Assembly: GCA_036877525.1 (NCBI GenBank)
Contig: JAZGTH010000072.1
Span: 6,952,001-7,016,000, forward strand
From: Chromobotia macracanthus
Lineage: Eukaryota > Chordata > Actinopteri > Cypriniformes > Botiidae
Direction of reading: 5' to 3'
Length of the DNA stretch: 64,000 nucleotides
Positions 38,394 through 51,284 of this stretch are shown here, piece after piece. How positions within the stretch are numbered: the first letter of the stretch is position 1; each line of letters opens with the position of its first letter. The notes beneath the pieces are model-generated. The model was given only the letters and a program-made list of their open reading frames with translations. It did no database searches and had not been told where the DNA came from. The position numbers and the translations under genes were made by a program.

Positions 38394-40261
38394 CACACCA
38401 GAGGCATTCAGAGCAGAGTCTGCAGTACAGGGTTGAATGCAGATGTATCACACTTTTGTCCCTCTTTTAACTCGAACTGAAGCCAATGGGAAGAGTTTGA
38501 CAGAACAAGTTTTTACACTGACTGCTACCATTATATTTCATTACATATGTGCAACACTATTTGAGTGCATGAAATTAATGCATATTCACTAGTTTATGGA
38601 ACAATACTACATGACTATTAGTTGAGAGAGTTTGTGCTCAGTTTTGTACCAAAATGAAAATTAAATTGTTTTACATATTCATAAATGATTTAAGTTGTGA
38701 GTGAACAATTTTGAATAAGTTGGCTTATTTATTTGATAGTTTGAGCCATTTAGTCTTTAAATTTATGTCAGTTTGCTTTCTGTTTACACACACTCACACA
38801 TTTAATTTGCTATTTAAATGAGTTAATAGTCATTTAAAATCAACAAGAAATAGACTTTCCTAGTTATGATGAGACGAAAAACATGTACTACAGTTTTTGC
38901 TTGTGACCAAACCTACCATTGACTAGTGCTCTGAAAGTAGTTAGTGGTGTTATAGTCAAGTCACTATTACTGTACATCATGATGAAGCAAACCTTTTACA
39001 GTATTTAACTGCAGTGTAAAACCTGTCCTGTATTGTTTTTTACACACATATAAGTGATCAGATCATGTGACCTGTAGAGAGACATGATGTTACTTCACTC
39101 AATTATTAGACTTACGATTTTCACTTGGACAATGAAACAGACAATGAAACAGATGCTGAAGGAGGAATCTGAGTCCCATCTACAGACCAGAATATCACAG
39201 AGACCTGAAGATGGGCCTGTGATCCATCTCACAACACCCTAGCAACCACACAAATCCCTAGCAACCTCACTGACAAACAGAGCAGCACTGATGTGTGGTG
39301 GGTTTCATAAAAGTAAAAGTCATCACAGTTTCTACAAGCTGGGATGGCTAGTCACTGCAATGATGAACTGTTAACATACAAATACAATAATGGTCAGTCT
39401 TATGCACAGGTGAAGAGAGTGACCCCTGATCTCTGAGTTTCCACCTGTGGAGGAACAGCTACGTCTGTACGGTGCACCTCTAAACAATAAACGCAATGAT
39501 GTAGAATACAATGCTCTGTCATTCTGTGTCCTCACACAAGATGATGTCCAACCATTGTATTACTGTTAAATGACTGAATATTGTGTTTCATATACTGAAA
39601 ATGTTCTCACAGCTTTCAGAACTTAATATATTGGTCAGTGTATGCTGCTATATATGAGCAATGTGCTACAAATCCAGTATAGACATAACAAAGTGACATT
39701 AGATGTTTTCCAAAAACATTTCCACAAAATCATTTTTTAAATGACTATCCCAAATATTGTATTGAGTGCTCATGACAGATGCACAATTAATGTACACTCT
39801 TATTAAAGACTTATCAAATACATATCCAACTTTACAGTGTAATCAATGAGTAGTTTAGTACTTCTGTACACTTATTATACACAATGCGTAGCATTACTGT
39901 CTTTAAACTAAGAGAACAGTTATGCTGTAAATAAACCCTCCTTATAACATTAACTTAATAAAATCAGTTTTACACTCAGATTATTGTTGCCTAATATTGT
40001 CCTCTGCGGCAGAGCTGTTTTGTAAAGTAAAACACTGTCCCTGATGTTACAGAACTGATGTTGTTCGTTGCTCTGTATATGTGGTCTTCTGAACAGAAAC
40101 CTGCACACGTCCACACATCATCACACAAATGTGATTATTCTGCATTTGAACTAACGCTAATGATCAGTGTACTGCGCAGTGCGCACTAACTAGCTGTCTA
40201 CTAACGCGATGATCGTAGCGTTTCAGCTTTCAGCGGGTGTGAGCGGAAACAGCGGCCGTTT
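38394..40261. other. Intergenic DNA between convergent dmpk and ovo-like genes
   Basis: No coding exon recognised. The segment near 39180-39260 shares a 20-base string (gaccagaatatcacagagac) and loosely similar flanks (ccctaacaacc/ccctagcaacc) with 63780-63850, suggesting two copies of one dispersed repeat. Confidence 0.45.
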
Positions 40262-43200
40262 TCACATGTACAGACCGGCTGTGCTGTAGAGCATGAAGGG
40301 GGCGATGCTGTGCTGTGTCGGGCTCTCCAGCATGTGTTTCCGGTAATAGCGGCGCAGGGCCGGGCTGCTCGGGTGCTGCTGTCTCACATGCAGGAAATAC
40401 TCGTCTGGACGGCTGGAGGTGAAGCCGCAGTCCTCACACACGAAGATCTTGGAGCGTCGCTGGCGGTACGCGTACTGCTGCCGCACGCCGTGGATTTTGC
40501 GCAGGTGCGACTCCAGCGAGCAGCGCTGCGTGAACGCTTTCTCACACAGATCACACCTGTACGGGCGGATACCTGCACACATCACATCAGATCAGCCTGT
40601 TACACACATCACATCACATCAGATCAGCCTGTTACACACATCACATCACATCAGCCTGTTACACACATCAGATCAGCCTGTTACACACATCACATCACAT
40701 CAGATCAGCCTGTTACACACATCACATCACATCAGCCTGTTACACACATCAGATCAGCCTGTTACACACATCACATCACATCAGCCTGTTACACACATCA
40801 CATCAGCCTGTTACACACATCACATCAGATCAGCCTGTTACACACATCACATCAGATCAGCCTGTTACACACATCACATCAGATCAGCCTGTTACACACA
40901 TCACATCACATCAGCCTGTTACACACATCACATCAGATCAGCCTGTTACACACATCACATCAGATCAGCCTGTTACACACATCACATCACATCAGCGTGT
41001 TACACACATCACATCAGCCTGTTACACACATCACATCAGCCTGTTACACACATCACATCACATCAGCCTGTTACACACATCACATCACATCAGATCAGCC
41101 TGTTACACACATCACATCAGATCAGCCTGTTACACACATCACATCAGATCAGCCTGTTACACACATCACATCAGATCAGCCTGTTACACACATCACATCA
41201 CATCAGCCTGTTACACACATCACATCACATCAGATCAGCCTGTTACACACATCACATCACATCAGCCTGTTACACACATCACATCAGCCTGTTACACACA
41301 TCACATCACATCAGCCTGTTACACACATCAGATCAGCGTGTTACACACATCACATCAGATCAGCCTGTTACACACATCACATCAGATCAGCCTGTTACAC
41401 ACATCACATCAGATCAGCCTGTTACACACATCACATCACATCAGCCTGTTACACACATCACATCACACAGCCTTCAACATCAGATCAGCCTGTTACACAC
41501 ATCACATCAGATCAGCCTGTTACACACATCACATCACATCAGCGTGTTACACACATCACATCACATCAGCCTGTTACACACATCACATCAGATCAGCCTG
41601 TTACACACATCACATCAGATCAGCCTGTTACACACATCACATCAGATCAGCCTGTTACACACATCACATCAGATCAGCCTGTTACACACATCAGATCAGC
41701 CTGTTACACACATCACATCACATCAGCCTGTTACACACATCACATCAGCCTGTTACACACATCACATCACATCAGCCTGTTACACACATCACATCACATC
41801 AGCCTGTTACACACATCACATCAGCCTGTTACACACATCACATCAGATCAGCCTGTTACACACATCACATCAGCCTGTTACACACATCACATCAGCCTGT
41901 TACACACATCACATCACATCAGCCTGTTACACACATCACATCACATCAGCCTGTTACACACATCACATCAGCCTGTTACACACATCACATCAGATCAGCC
42001 TGTTACACACATCAGATCAGCCTGTTACACACATCACATCACATCAGCCTGTTACACACATCACATCAGCCTGTTACACACATCACATCACATCAGCCTG
42101 TTACACACATCACATCACATCAGCCTGTTACACACATCACATCAGCCTGTTACACACATCACATCAGATCAGCCTGTTACACACATCACATCAGCCTGTT
42201 ACACACATCACATCAGATCAGCCTGTTACACACATCACATCAGATCAGCGTGTTACACACATCACATCACATCAGCCTGTTACACACATCACATCAGCCT
42301 GTTACACACATCACATCAGCGTGTTACACACATCACATCACATCAGCGTGTTACACACATCACATCAGATCAGCCTGTTACACACATCAGATCAGCCTGT
42401 TACACACATCACATCACATCAGCCTGTTACACACATCACATCACATCAGCCTGTTACACACATCAGATCAGCCTGTTACACACATCACATCAGCGTGTTA
42501 CACACATCACATCACATCAGCGTGTTACACACATCACATCACATCAGCGTGTTACACACATCACATCACATCAGCGTGTTACACACATCACATCAGCGTG
42601 TTACACACATCACATCAGATCAGCCTGTTACACACATCACATCACATCAGCGTGTTACACACATCACATCAGATCAGCCTGTTACACACATCACATCAGA
42701 TCAGCCTGTTACACACATCACATCACATCAGCGTATTACACACATCACATCACATCAGCCTGTTACACACATCAGATCAGCCTGTTACACACATCACATC
42801 ACATCAGCGTGTTACACACATCACATCACATCAGCGTGTTACACACATCACATTACATCAGCCTGTTACACACATCACATCAGTTTACTTACACATCAGA
42901 TCAGCCTGTTACACACATCACATCACATCAGCGTGTTACACATCACATCACATCACATCGATCAGCGTGTTACACACATCAGATCAGCGTGTTACAACAA
43001 TCATTACACACATCACATCAGATCAGCCTGTTACACACATCACATCAGATCAGCGTGTTACACACATCACATCAGCGTGTTACACACATCACATCAGCGT
43101 GTTACACACATCAGATCAGCGTGTTACACACATCACATCAGCGTGTTACACACATCACATCAGCGTGTTACACACATCACATCAGCGTGTTACACACATC

Positions 43201-46200
43201 AGATCAGCGTGTTACACACATCACATCAGATCAGCCTGTTACACACATCAGATCACATCAGCGTGTTACACACATCACATCAGATCAGCGTGTTACACAC
43301 ATCACATCAGCCTGTTACACACATCAGATCACATCAGCGTGTTTCACACATCACATCAGATCAGCGTGTTACACACATCACATCACATCAGCGTGTTACA
43401 CACATCAGATCAGCGTGTTACACACATCACATCAGCGTGTTACACACATCACATCAGCGTGTTACACACATCAGATCAGCGTGTTACACACATCACATCA
43501 GATCAGCCTGTTACACACATCAGATCACATCAGCGTGTTACACACATCACATCAGCGTGTTACACACATCACATCAGATCAGCCTGTTACACACATCACA
43601 TCAGATCAGCGTGTTACACACATCACATCAGCGTGTTACACACATCACATCAGATCAGCGTGTTACACACATCAGATCAGCGTGTTACACGCATCACATC
43701 ACATCAGCGTGTTACACGCATCACATCAGATCAGCGTGTTACACGCATCACATCAGATCAGCGTGTTACACGCATCACATCAGATCAGCGTGTTACACGC
43801 ATCACATCAGATCAGCGTGTTACATCAGATCACATCAGATCAGCGTGTTACACGCATCACATCAGATCAGCGTGTTACACACATCAGATCAGCGTGTTAC
43901 ACACGTCAGATCAGCGTGTTACATCACATCAGATCAGCGTGTTACACACATCACATCAGATCAGTGTGTTACACACACATCACATCAGATCAGCGTGTTA
44001 CACACATCAGATCAGCGTGTTACACACGTCAGATCAGCGTGTTACACGCATCACATCAGATCAGCGTGTTACACGCATCACATCAGATCAGCGTGTTACA
44101 CGCATCACATCAGATCAGCGTGTTACACGCATCACATCAGATCAGCGTGTTACACACATAACATCAGCGTGTTACACACATCACATCAGCGTGTTACACA
44201 CATCACATCAACGTGTTACATTAGATCAGCTTGTTACATCAGATCAGCGTGTTACACGCGTCAGATCAGCGTGTTACACACGTCAGATCAGCATGTTACA
44301 CACGTCAGATCAGCGTGTTACACACGTCACATCAGCGTGTTACACACATCACATCAGCGTGTTACATCAGATCAGCGTGTTACACACATCACATTAGCGT
44401 GTTACACACATCACATCAGCGTGTTACATCAGATCAGCGTGTTACACACATCACATTAGCGTGTTACACACATCACATCAGCGTGTTACATCAGATCAGC
44501 GTGTTACACGCGTCAGATCAGCGTGTTACACACATCACATCAGCGTGTTACACACATCACATCAGCGTGTTACACACATCACATCAGCGTGTTACACATC
44601 ACATCAGCGTGTTTACAGTGTGTGAGCAGAGACAGACTCATAGGTTGTGTCTCAAAACCTATTGATGTCCAAGAAAGCTGTTCCGTATAGCTACCAAAAT
44701 ACAGTGTGAATGAGAAACAGCACCAAGTGTGCAGCACACACAAGAACACCAGAAGTGTTTAAAAACATCATCATGAAGTGGCTTAATGAATGAGCAGAAT
44801 GAGCTTGACAAAGAAACCTAAATATAAGATCTGATATAATCTCAGACTTTCATCTGATCCTCTCTGTGCTGCAGGACTTCTGCAGGGTTCAACTGCACAC
44901 GGTGTACTGTGTGTTTAAACACAGTGCTTATGAACATGCTTCAATACAGTATGTGTGGATTGTGATGATCACCTGTGTGTGTTCGCATGTGTCTCTTCAG
45001 GTCAAAGGTGTCATTAAAGCCTTTCCCGCAGTACCTGCATGGGTGCCTCTTAATCAGACTGTGACACTTCAGGTGGCGCGTCAACATGCGCTGCAGGGGA
45101 AACACTTTATGACACACTGAGCACAAAAACTCAGAGGAACCGCCACATTCACGCACCTGCAATCAGAGAGAGTTGAGGTGAAGTTACATCTGTAGGGCTC
45201 AATGTCTACACAGCACAAATCTTTGATATACTGCAGATCTGTGTTACAGTCACTCTTTAAAATGTCTGAATGTCATTATGTCAAAATTACGTCTTTCTGT
45301 GACAGAAAAATCCCATAGACAAAAGACATTTGTTTGATATTCAGACATGTATACGTGTGACTGAAGTGTCCAGACACTGCTGCTGCTGTTGCTGGTGAAG
45401 TTACTTTGTTCTGCGAGGCTGTTGATAATGCAGGTGACGGCTGAGAACTCTGATGTATCTGATGGGTTTGAACTCTCTCCAGTCTGAAATCAACAGAGCG
45501 ACACACACGCACTGACTCCAGAGCAGCAGGTGTGTGTTTCTGGACAGGCTGAGGGGTGTCAGCCACTGATTCTGAATCAGCGTCACTGTGCATCTGTACA
45601 GCTGCTAAAACAATTAGAGAGAAACATTTTGCTTTTATTGAACTTCAAATGCCAAATCAGAAAGTGTGAATGAAACAATCAAGCTGATCTGACAGTCAGT
45701 CTCAGAGGAATGTTTCACTGCTCCAGTGTTGCACTTTCAAAGCTCAGGAGTTCTCAGTGATGTTTCTTTCAAATCTTAATCTCACACGTTTCTCCTAAAG
45801 GAGATTAGACAATCACTAACATGCAGAATACAGAGTACATCACTATAAAATGAATGTAATTAGCAAAGCTCGGATCGTTTCTGTCTTGGATAATTTTCTA
45901 GGAAATGTTTATGGTCATTTTCTTGAAATTTTTCAATTTCAGATTGTGGTGTCTTGTCTAATTTGAGCCCAGTCCGAGACATTGTGAGATCTTTTCTGAA
46001 ACTCTAGAGGAGATTCATGAAGCATTTTCTATTCAGGAGAAAAACCTGAAAAGCAGGAGACTTGAGTAAAAGTCTTCATTTGTTGTTCATTTAATCTCAT
46101 TGCTGTCTAGATTAGATTATGAGATTATTAAAGAGTGATTTTTCTCCCATTGGTCTATTTAAATTATTTAAATTTAAACCAACAATCAAGGAGCATTTAA

Positions 46201-46526
46201 GGTGAATTAAGGTGTTACTTGAAAAGGAATGCCTCATTACTCCATTTCATCAAAGTTTCTTCATTAAATACATATATAGGCATGATGACCAAAAAAGCTG
46301 TGTACACTAACAAAAAATACCAAGAAGTACGGTCCTGCTCATTATTACTGTGTTTAATCTAGACTCCGCATGTAACACTTACGCTTCCAGAGAATATGGT
46401 GGAGGATTGTTGTCTGATAATGAAGAATCCAGTACCTGTAGTGGGACTAACGCAGGTGTCACAGTCTCTCCATTGCCAACCGGCACACACCGCCTGTTTC
46501 CTCTTCACCAGAAACGAGCGAGGCAT
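40262..46526 (-). CDS. Ovo-like C2H2 zinc-finger transcription factor (OVOL family), four exons
   Basis: Minus-strand exons: 46436-46526, 45604 to about 45405, 45156-44973, and 40572-40262. With the donor at 45405 (aacaaa|gtaact) they total 261 residues in phase; that donor is the least certain border. The N-terminus MPRSFLVKRK is the SNAG repressor motif of OVOL proteins. The zinc fingers are CSVCHKVFPLQRMLTRHLKCH, CRYCGKGFNDTFDLKRHMRTH, CDLCEKAFTQRCSLESHLRKIH (each in C2H2 spacing) and a diverged fourth, CEDCGFTSSRPDEYFLHVRQQH. OVOL factors are nuclear repressors that keep cells epithelial. The C-terminal tail (RYYRKHMLESPTQHS...STAGLYM) is unlike the mammalian OVOL1 and OVOL2 ends. OVOL3 is a candidate, since its human locus is on chromosome 19, but I do not assign a symbol. 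The third intron is almost wholly a 4-kb minisatellite. Confidence 0.88.
40577..44615. repeat. 4-kb minisatellite, 22/27/32-bp units, in the last ovo-like intron
   Basis: About 150 units built on acacacatcacatcagcctgtt (22 bp), with optional 5-base insertions (cacat or gatca) giving 27- and 32-bp versions. The left half is nearly all ...gcctgtt. The right third is nearly all ...gcgtgtt, with acacgcatc and acacgtcag variants near 43690-44330. The left end runs into the acceptor of the last exon, whose tgtgtgcag resembles the unit's own tgtgtgtaacag. Confidence 0.97.
44616..44972 (-). other. Unique part of the last ovo-like intron
   Basis: Short non-repetitive sequence next to the donor at 44972 (cacacag|gtgatc on the minus strand). 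No exon seen. Confidence 0.6.
45605..46435 (-). other. ovo-like intron 1
   Basis: No exon. Part of 45830-46150 loosely resembles 19230-19640. Confidence 0.5.
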
Positions 46527-48420
46527 CTTTATTACTGTTTTATTATATTCCTATTTTATGTCGACTTTGTGACCCTGTCCAGTTAATCCCGGATTTAACC
46601 TCACTAACTTCAGTTACCGCACCTCACATACCAAAACCAACTAGAATCTACAGAGATTGCTGGGGTCTGCAAAGGACTCACTTTCTGCTCATTTGCTGCT
46701 CAATGTCTAGAGAGTAAATCTCAGAGCTCATTTCCATATCTCTCTCTAGTTATAGTCTGCATTAGAAAGACACACCTGTGTGTGCTGCTTTAACTGCTGC
46801 TCCACTGGTTTGCATGCCAGGTAGAGACAATCTGGTCTCCTCATTTAACTGGACCTGCCATGCAAATGCTGGTGTGGCTGCCGGCTGAAGGGCATGCCGT
46901 CTCTACAGCAGCACGCACAGCCCGAACTGCTAGTAAAATTTTGCTTTCATTGCTCGTTCCAGCTGATTGTCTGTTGGGTTTAAGTCACCTAAACATGGAC
47001 AAAGGCAATTTAAATGGGTTCGTTTACTGTTTACTATCGGTTAACATCCCAGTTGAAGGTGAATAGGTTTCTGTAATCCTAACAGATGTTCCTTTCTTCT
47101 GTCATAAAATTCAAAGGTTTCCATCAGTTATCCATCTCTTTAACCGGATCATGAACATATTCCCATATTTTAATGAAGCGTGTGGCCGACGTTCTGGGTT
47201 TCTGTGGAAGGTGCAACATTAACAATAAAAAATAACTTTGCAGATGCAGATTGGAGGATGTTGGACTCCATGTGCCTCATTTTGCCATTATGTAAACTGT
47301 AGAAAGTTAAGTGAGGTGTCTATTAAAGGAGCAAAAAATATTGTCTAATATTTTCTACATCTACTATTTTTACAGAAAATCTAATATTTTTACAGGAAAA
47401 CCTGTAAACAATTAAGAGAGCAAAGGTCTGTGGGCAGTGTTTGGGTTATTAGTCTTTACATGTTTATGTTTCTGTTTTAGTTTAGTTGCTTTTTTCCACT
47501 CATGAAGGAAACATGTTATGATGGGGCCGTACAGTAGAGTACTGTAATCCACAGTCTCGCTCTAACTGTATGCAAATACTGTCCGTGTCCAGCAAGAGAA
47601 CATTTTAAAATATATGGAAATGAATCTGCTGCGTTAATGAATCTTCCCAGATTAGAGGAAAGTACCCAGCTCTTGAAAACTAGAGTGACTGTAATTTCTA
47701 TGAAAAGAGAATCTTTTAAAAACTGAAGTCGACAGTGTAAACACGTCAAACAGTCAGCACACACCGATTTGCATGCTTCTTTGAAAGGCGGCGTGTTTAA
47801 ACATGAAGAAGGGCACAACGTTTGACTGTTAAATGTCTCTGTTTGTAATGTGAACCACACCCGCTGGGTGGAAGACAGATGCCTGACCAGCCGGGAATAT
47901 CTGGTGTCTCTTTAAATGAGCGTTACCTACTGTTTATTGGGCCTTTTGACTCCACATTCACACACAAAATAAATGTGAAAGAGTGACAACATTAAAAACA
48001 TCAAAAGAGTTAAAGGGACATGAATAGAAGCATTGCAGTATAGCAAGTTATGAAGTTTCAGTTTTAGCATTTATAGAGAGTTTGGTGAGAATGTATTTAT
48101 TTATAAAATATTTATGCTCAGTAAATACATAATTCACTTCATACATTTTTATTTAGCAGAAATTTAGCAGACTTTCGAATTGTGCTATAGATTGATATGT
48201 GAACACAGCAGAAGACCAAGAGCTACAATATCATATGAATCAAGCCACAGGATGTTTCTGCTCGTTTTATATATAGAAATAATAATAATCTATAATATCT
48301 ATCTTTGAGATGTGCTTTAGTAATAAGTGTTTTTATTATGAAACAATGTAAAACTTCAGGACAGTGTGTGTGATGAACAGAAGGTCCAGAAGAGGGCAGC
48401 AGAGAGCAGAAACTTGTCAG
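46527..48420. other. Region between the ovo-like start and the vasp upstream array
   Basis: No coding exon recognised. I looked here for the missing vasp exon encoding the first half of the EVH1 domain and did not find it. The ovo-like promoter should lie just right of 46526, but no clear core element is seen. Confidence 0.45.
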
Positions 48421-48532
48421 GCGCTGCTAACAACGCGCCACCAGTTCAGCTACACGAAGCCACGTGACTTCTGGTCGTTCCTCCGGCGGGGTTCAAGCGC
48501 TTCACGGCTTCCCTCTTTAAAACCAGGAAACT
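48421..48532 (+). promoter_or_regulatory. Possible vasp promoter
   Basis: A short GC-richer stretch (caacgcgccacc, ctccggcggggtt). It contains an E-box inside a partial palindrome, gaagccacgtgacttc, with cacgtgac at 48461-48468. It lies on the sense side upstream of vasp and ends where the 27-bp array begins. Inferred from composition and position only. Confidence 0.3.
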
Positions 48533-48944
48533 GTGTAATGAAGAGTAATAGAAGAAACTGTGTAATGAAGAGTAATAGAAGAAACTGTGTAATGAAGAGT
48601 AATAGAAGAAACTGTGTAATGAAGAGTAATAGAAGAAACTGTGTAATGAAGAGTAATAGAAGAAACTGTGTAATGAAGAGTAATAGAAGAAACTGTGTAA
48701 TGAAGAGTAATAGAAGAAACTGTGTAATGAAGAGTAATAGAAGAAACTGTGTAATGAAGAGTAATAGAAGAAACTGTGTAATGAAGAGTAATAGAAGAAA
48801 CTGTGTAATGAAGAGTAATAGAAGAAACTGTGTAATGAAGAGTAATAGAAGAAACTGTGTAATGAAGAGTAATAGAAGAAACTGTGTAATGAAGAGTAAT
48901 AGAAGAAACTGTGTAATGAAGAGTAATAGAAGAAACTGTGTAAT
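48533..48944. repeat. 27-bp minisatellite, about 15 copies
   Basis: Near-identical copies of a 27-bp unit that includes aaactgtgtaatgaagagta followed by atagaag. The copies are almost free of substitutions, so they are young or still exchanging sequence. Confidence 0.97.
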
Positions 48945-51113
48945 GTTCACAGCCAGCGGATGTTCAGACACTCACACCCTGACACACACACACTTACAGA
49001 AGAGTAATAGAAGAAACTGTGTAATGTTCACAGCCAGCGGATGTTCAGACACTCACACCCTGACACACACACACTTATAGAAGAGTAATAGAAGAAACTG
49101 TGTAATGTTCACAGCCAGCGGATGTTCAGACACTCACACCCTGACACACACACACTTACAGAAGAGTAATAGAAGAAACTGTGTAATGTTCACAGCCAGC
49201 GGATGTTCAGACACTCACACCCTGACACACACACACTTATAGAAGAGTAATAGAAGAAACTGTGTAATGTTCACAGCCAGCGGATGTTCAGACACTCACA
49301 CCCTGACACACACACACTTACAGAAGAGTAATAGAAGAAACTGTGTAATGTTCACAGCAGGGATGTTCAGACACTCCACCCTGAACACACACTTATAGAA
49401 GAGTAATAGAAGAAACTGTGTAATGTTCACAGCCAGCGGATGTTCAGACACTCACACCCTGACACACACACTTATAGAAGAGTAATAGAAGAAACTGTGT
49501 AATGTTCACAGCCAGCGGATGTTCAGACACTCACACCCTGAACACACACTTATAGAAGAGTAATAGAAGAAACTGTGTAATGTTCACAGCCAGCGGATGT
49601 TCAGACACTCACACCCTGACACACACACTTATAGAAGAGTAATAGAAGAAACTGTGTAATGTTCACAGCCAGCGGATGTTCAGACACTCACACCCTGACA
49701 CACACACACTTATAGAAGAGTAATAGAAGAAACTGTGTAATGTTCACAGCCAGCGGATGTTCAGACACTCACACCCTGACACACACACACTTATAGAAGA
49801 GTAATAGAAGAAACTGTGTAATGTTCACAGCCAGCGGATGTTCAGACACTCACACCCTGACACACACACACTTATAGAAGAGTAATAGAAGAAACTGTGT
49901 AATGTTCACAGCCAGCGGATGTTCAGACACTCACACCCTGACACACACACACTTATAGAAGAGTAATAGAAGAAACTGTGTAATGTTCACAGCCAGCGGA
50001 TGTTCAGACACTCACACCCTGACACACACACACTTATAGAAGAGTAATAGAAGAAACTGTGTAATGTTCACAGCCAGCGGATGTTCAGACACTCACACCC
50101 TGACACACACACTTATAGAAGAGTAATAGAAGAAACTGTGTAATGTTCACAGCCAGCGGATGTTCAGACACTCACACCCTGACACACACACACTTACAGA
50201 AGAGTAATAGAAGAAACTGTGTAATGTTCACAGCCAGCGGATGTTCAGACACTCACACCCTGAACACACACTTATAGAAGAGTAATAGAAGAAACTGTGT
50301 AATGTTCACAGCCAGCGGATGTTCAGACACTCAACCCTGCACACACACACTTATAGAAGAGTAATAGAAGAAACTGTGTAATGTTCACAGCCAGCGGATG
50401 TTCAGACACTCACACCCTGAACACACACTTACAGAAGAGTAATAGAAGAAACTGTGTAATGTTCACAGCCAGCGGATGTTCAGACACTCACACCCTGAAC
50501 ACACACACACTTACAGAAGAGTAATAGAAGAAACTGTGTAATGTTCACAGCCAGCGGATGTTCAAACACTCACACCCTGACACACACACACTTACAGAAG
50601 AGTAATAGAAGAAACTGTGTAATGTTCACAGCCAGCGGATGTTCAGACACTCACACCCTGACACACACACACTTACAGAAGAGTAATAGAAGAAACTGTG
50701 TAATGTTCACAGCCAGCGGATGTTCAGACACTCACACCCTGACACACACACACTTATAGAAGAGTAATAGAAGAAACTGTGTAATGTTCACAGCCAGCGG
50801 ATGTTCAGACACTCACACCCTGACACACACACACACTTATAGAAGAGTAATAGAAGAAACTGTGTAATGTTCACAGCCAGCGGATGTTCAGACACTCACA
50901 CCCTGACACACACACACACTTATAGAAGAGTAATAGAAGAAACTGTGTAATGTTCACAGCCAGCGGATGTTCAGACACTCACACCCTGACACACACACTT
51001 ACAGAAGAGTAATAGAAGAAACTGTGTAATGTTCACAGCCAGCGGATGTTCAGACACTCACACCCTGACACACACACACTTATAGAAGAGTAATAGAAGA
51101 AACTGTGTAATGT
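48945..51113. repeat. About 80-bp minisatellite that contains the neighbouring 27-bp unit, about 27 copies
   Basis: Each unit has a copy of the left array's sequence (aagagtaatagaagaaactg tgtaatg) followed by ttcacagccagcggatgttc, agacactcacaccctga, a short (CA)n of varying length, and tta(t/c)ag. Differences among units are mainly CA-run length and t/c in the last step. The two arrays are evidently nested products of one founding repeat. Confidence 0.95.
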
Positions 51114-51119
51114 TTTAAC

Positions 51120-51284
51120 TATGCCAGTTTTAATGTAGCTCAATTGGTAGAGCATTGTGTTAGCAACACAAAAGTTGTGGGTATGATTTCCAGGGAACAC
51201 ACATACACTTATCAAATGTTATCCTTGCATGCACTGTCCGAGTTGCTTTAGATAAAAGTGTCTGTCAAATGCATAAATGTAAAC
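51120..51284 (+). mobile_element. tRNA-derived SINE
   Basis: The head, tagctcaattggtagagcat, and the B-box-like gtgggtatgatttccaggga are followed by a body and the tail gttgctttagataaaagtgt then ctgtcaaatgcataaatg. This is the clearest full-length copy of this family in the window. Confidence 0.85.

Noticed and set aside
40310..44665. Open frames of more than 1000 codons (HITSHQPVTHITSD-type and ISLLHTSHQ-type proteins) on the plus strand
   Set aside because: All three forward frames stay open because the minisatellite unit lacks stops in many phases. The region is the intron of the minus-strand ovo-like gene and resembles no protein family.
48364..49080. NCVMKSNRR repeat protein, and its antisense LLLFITQF 'transmembrane' repeat
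   Set aside because: 27-bp repeat read in two strands. No conserved flanking domain and no gene structure.
51124..51200. Functional tRNA gene
   Set aside because: A- and B-box resemblance is present but the cloverleaf is degraded, and it carries the shared SINE body and tail.
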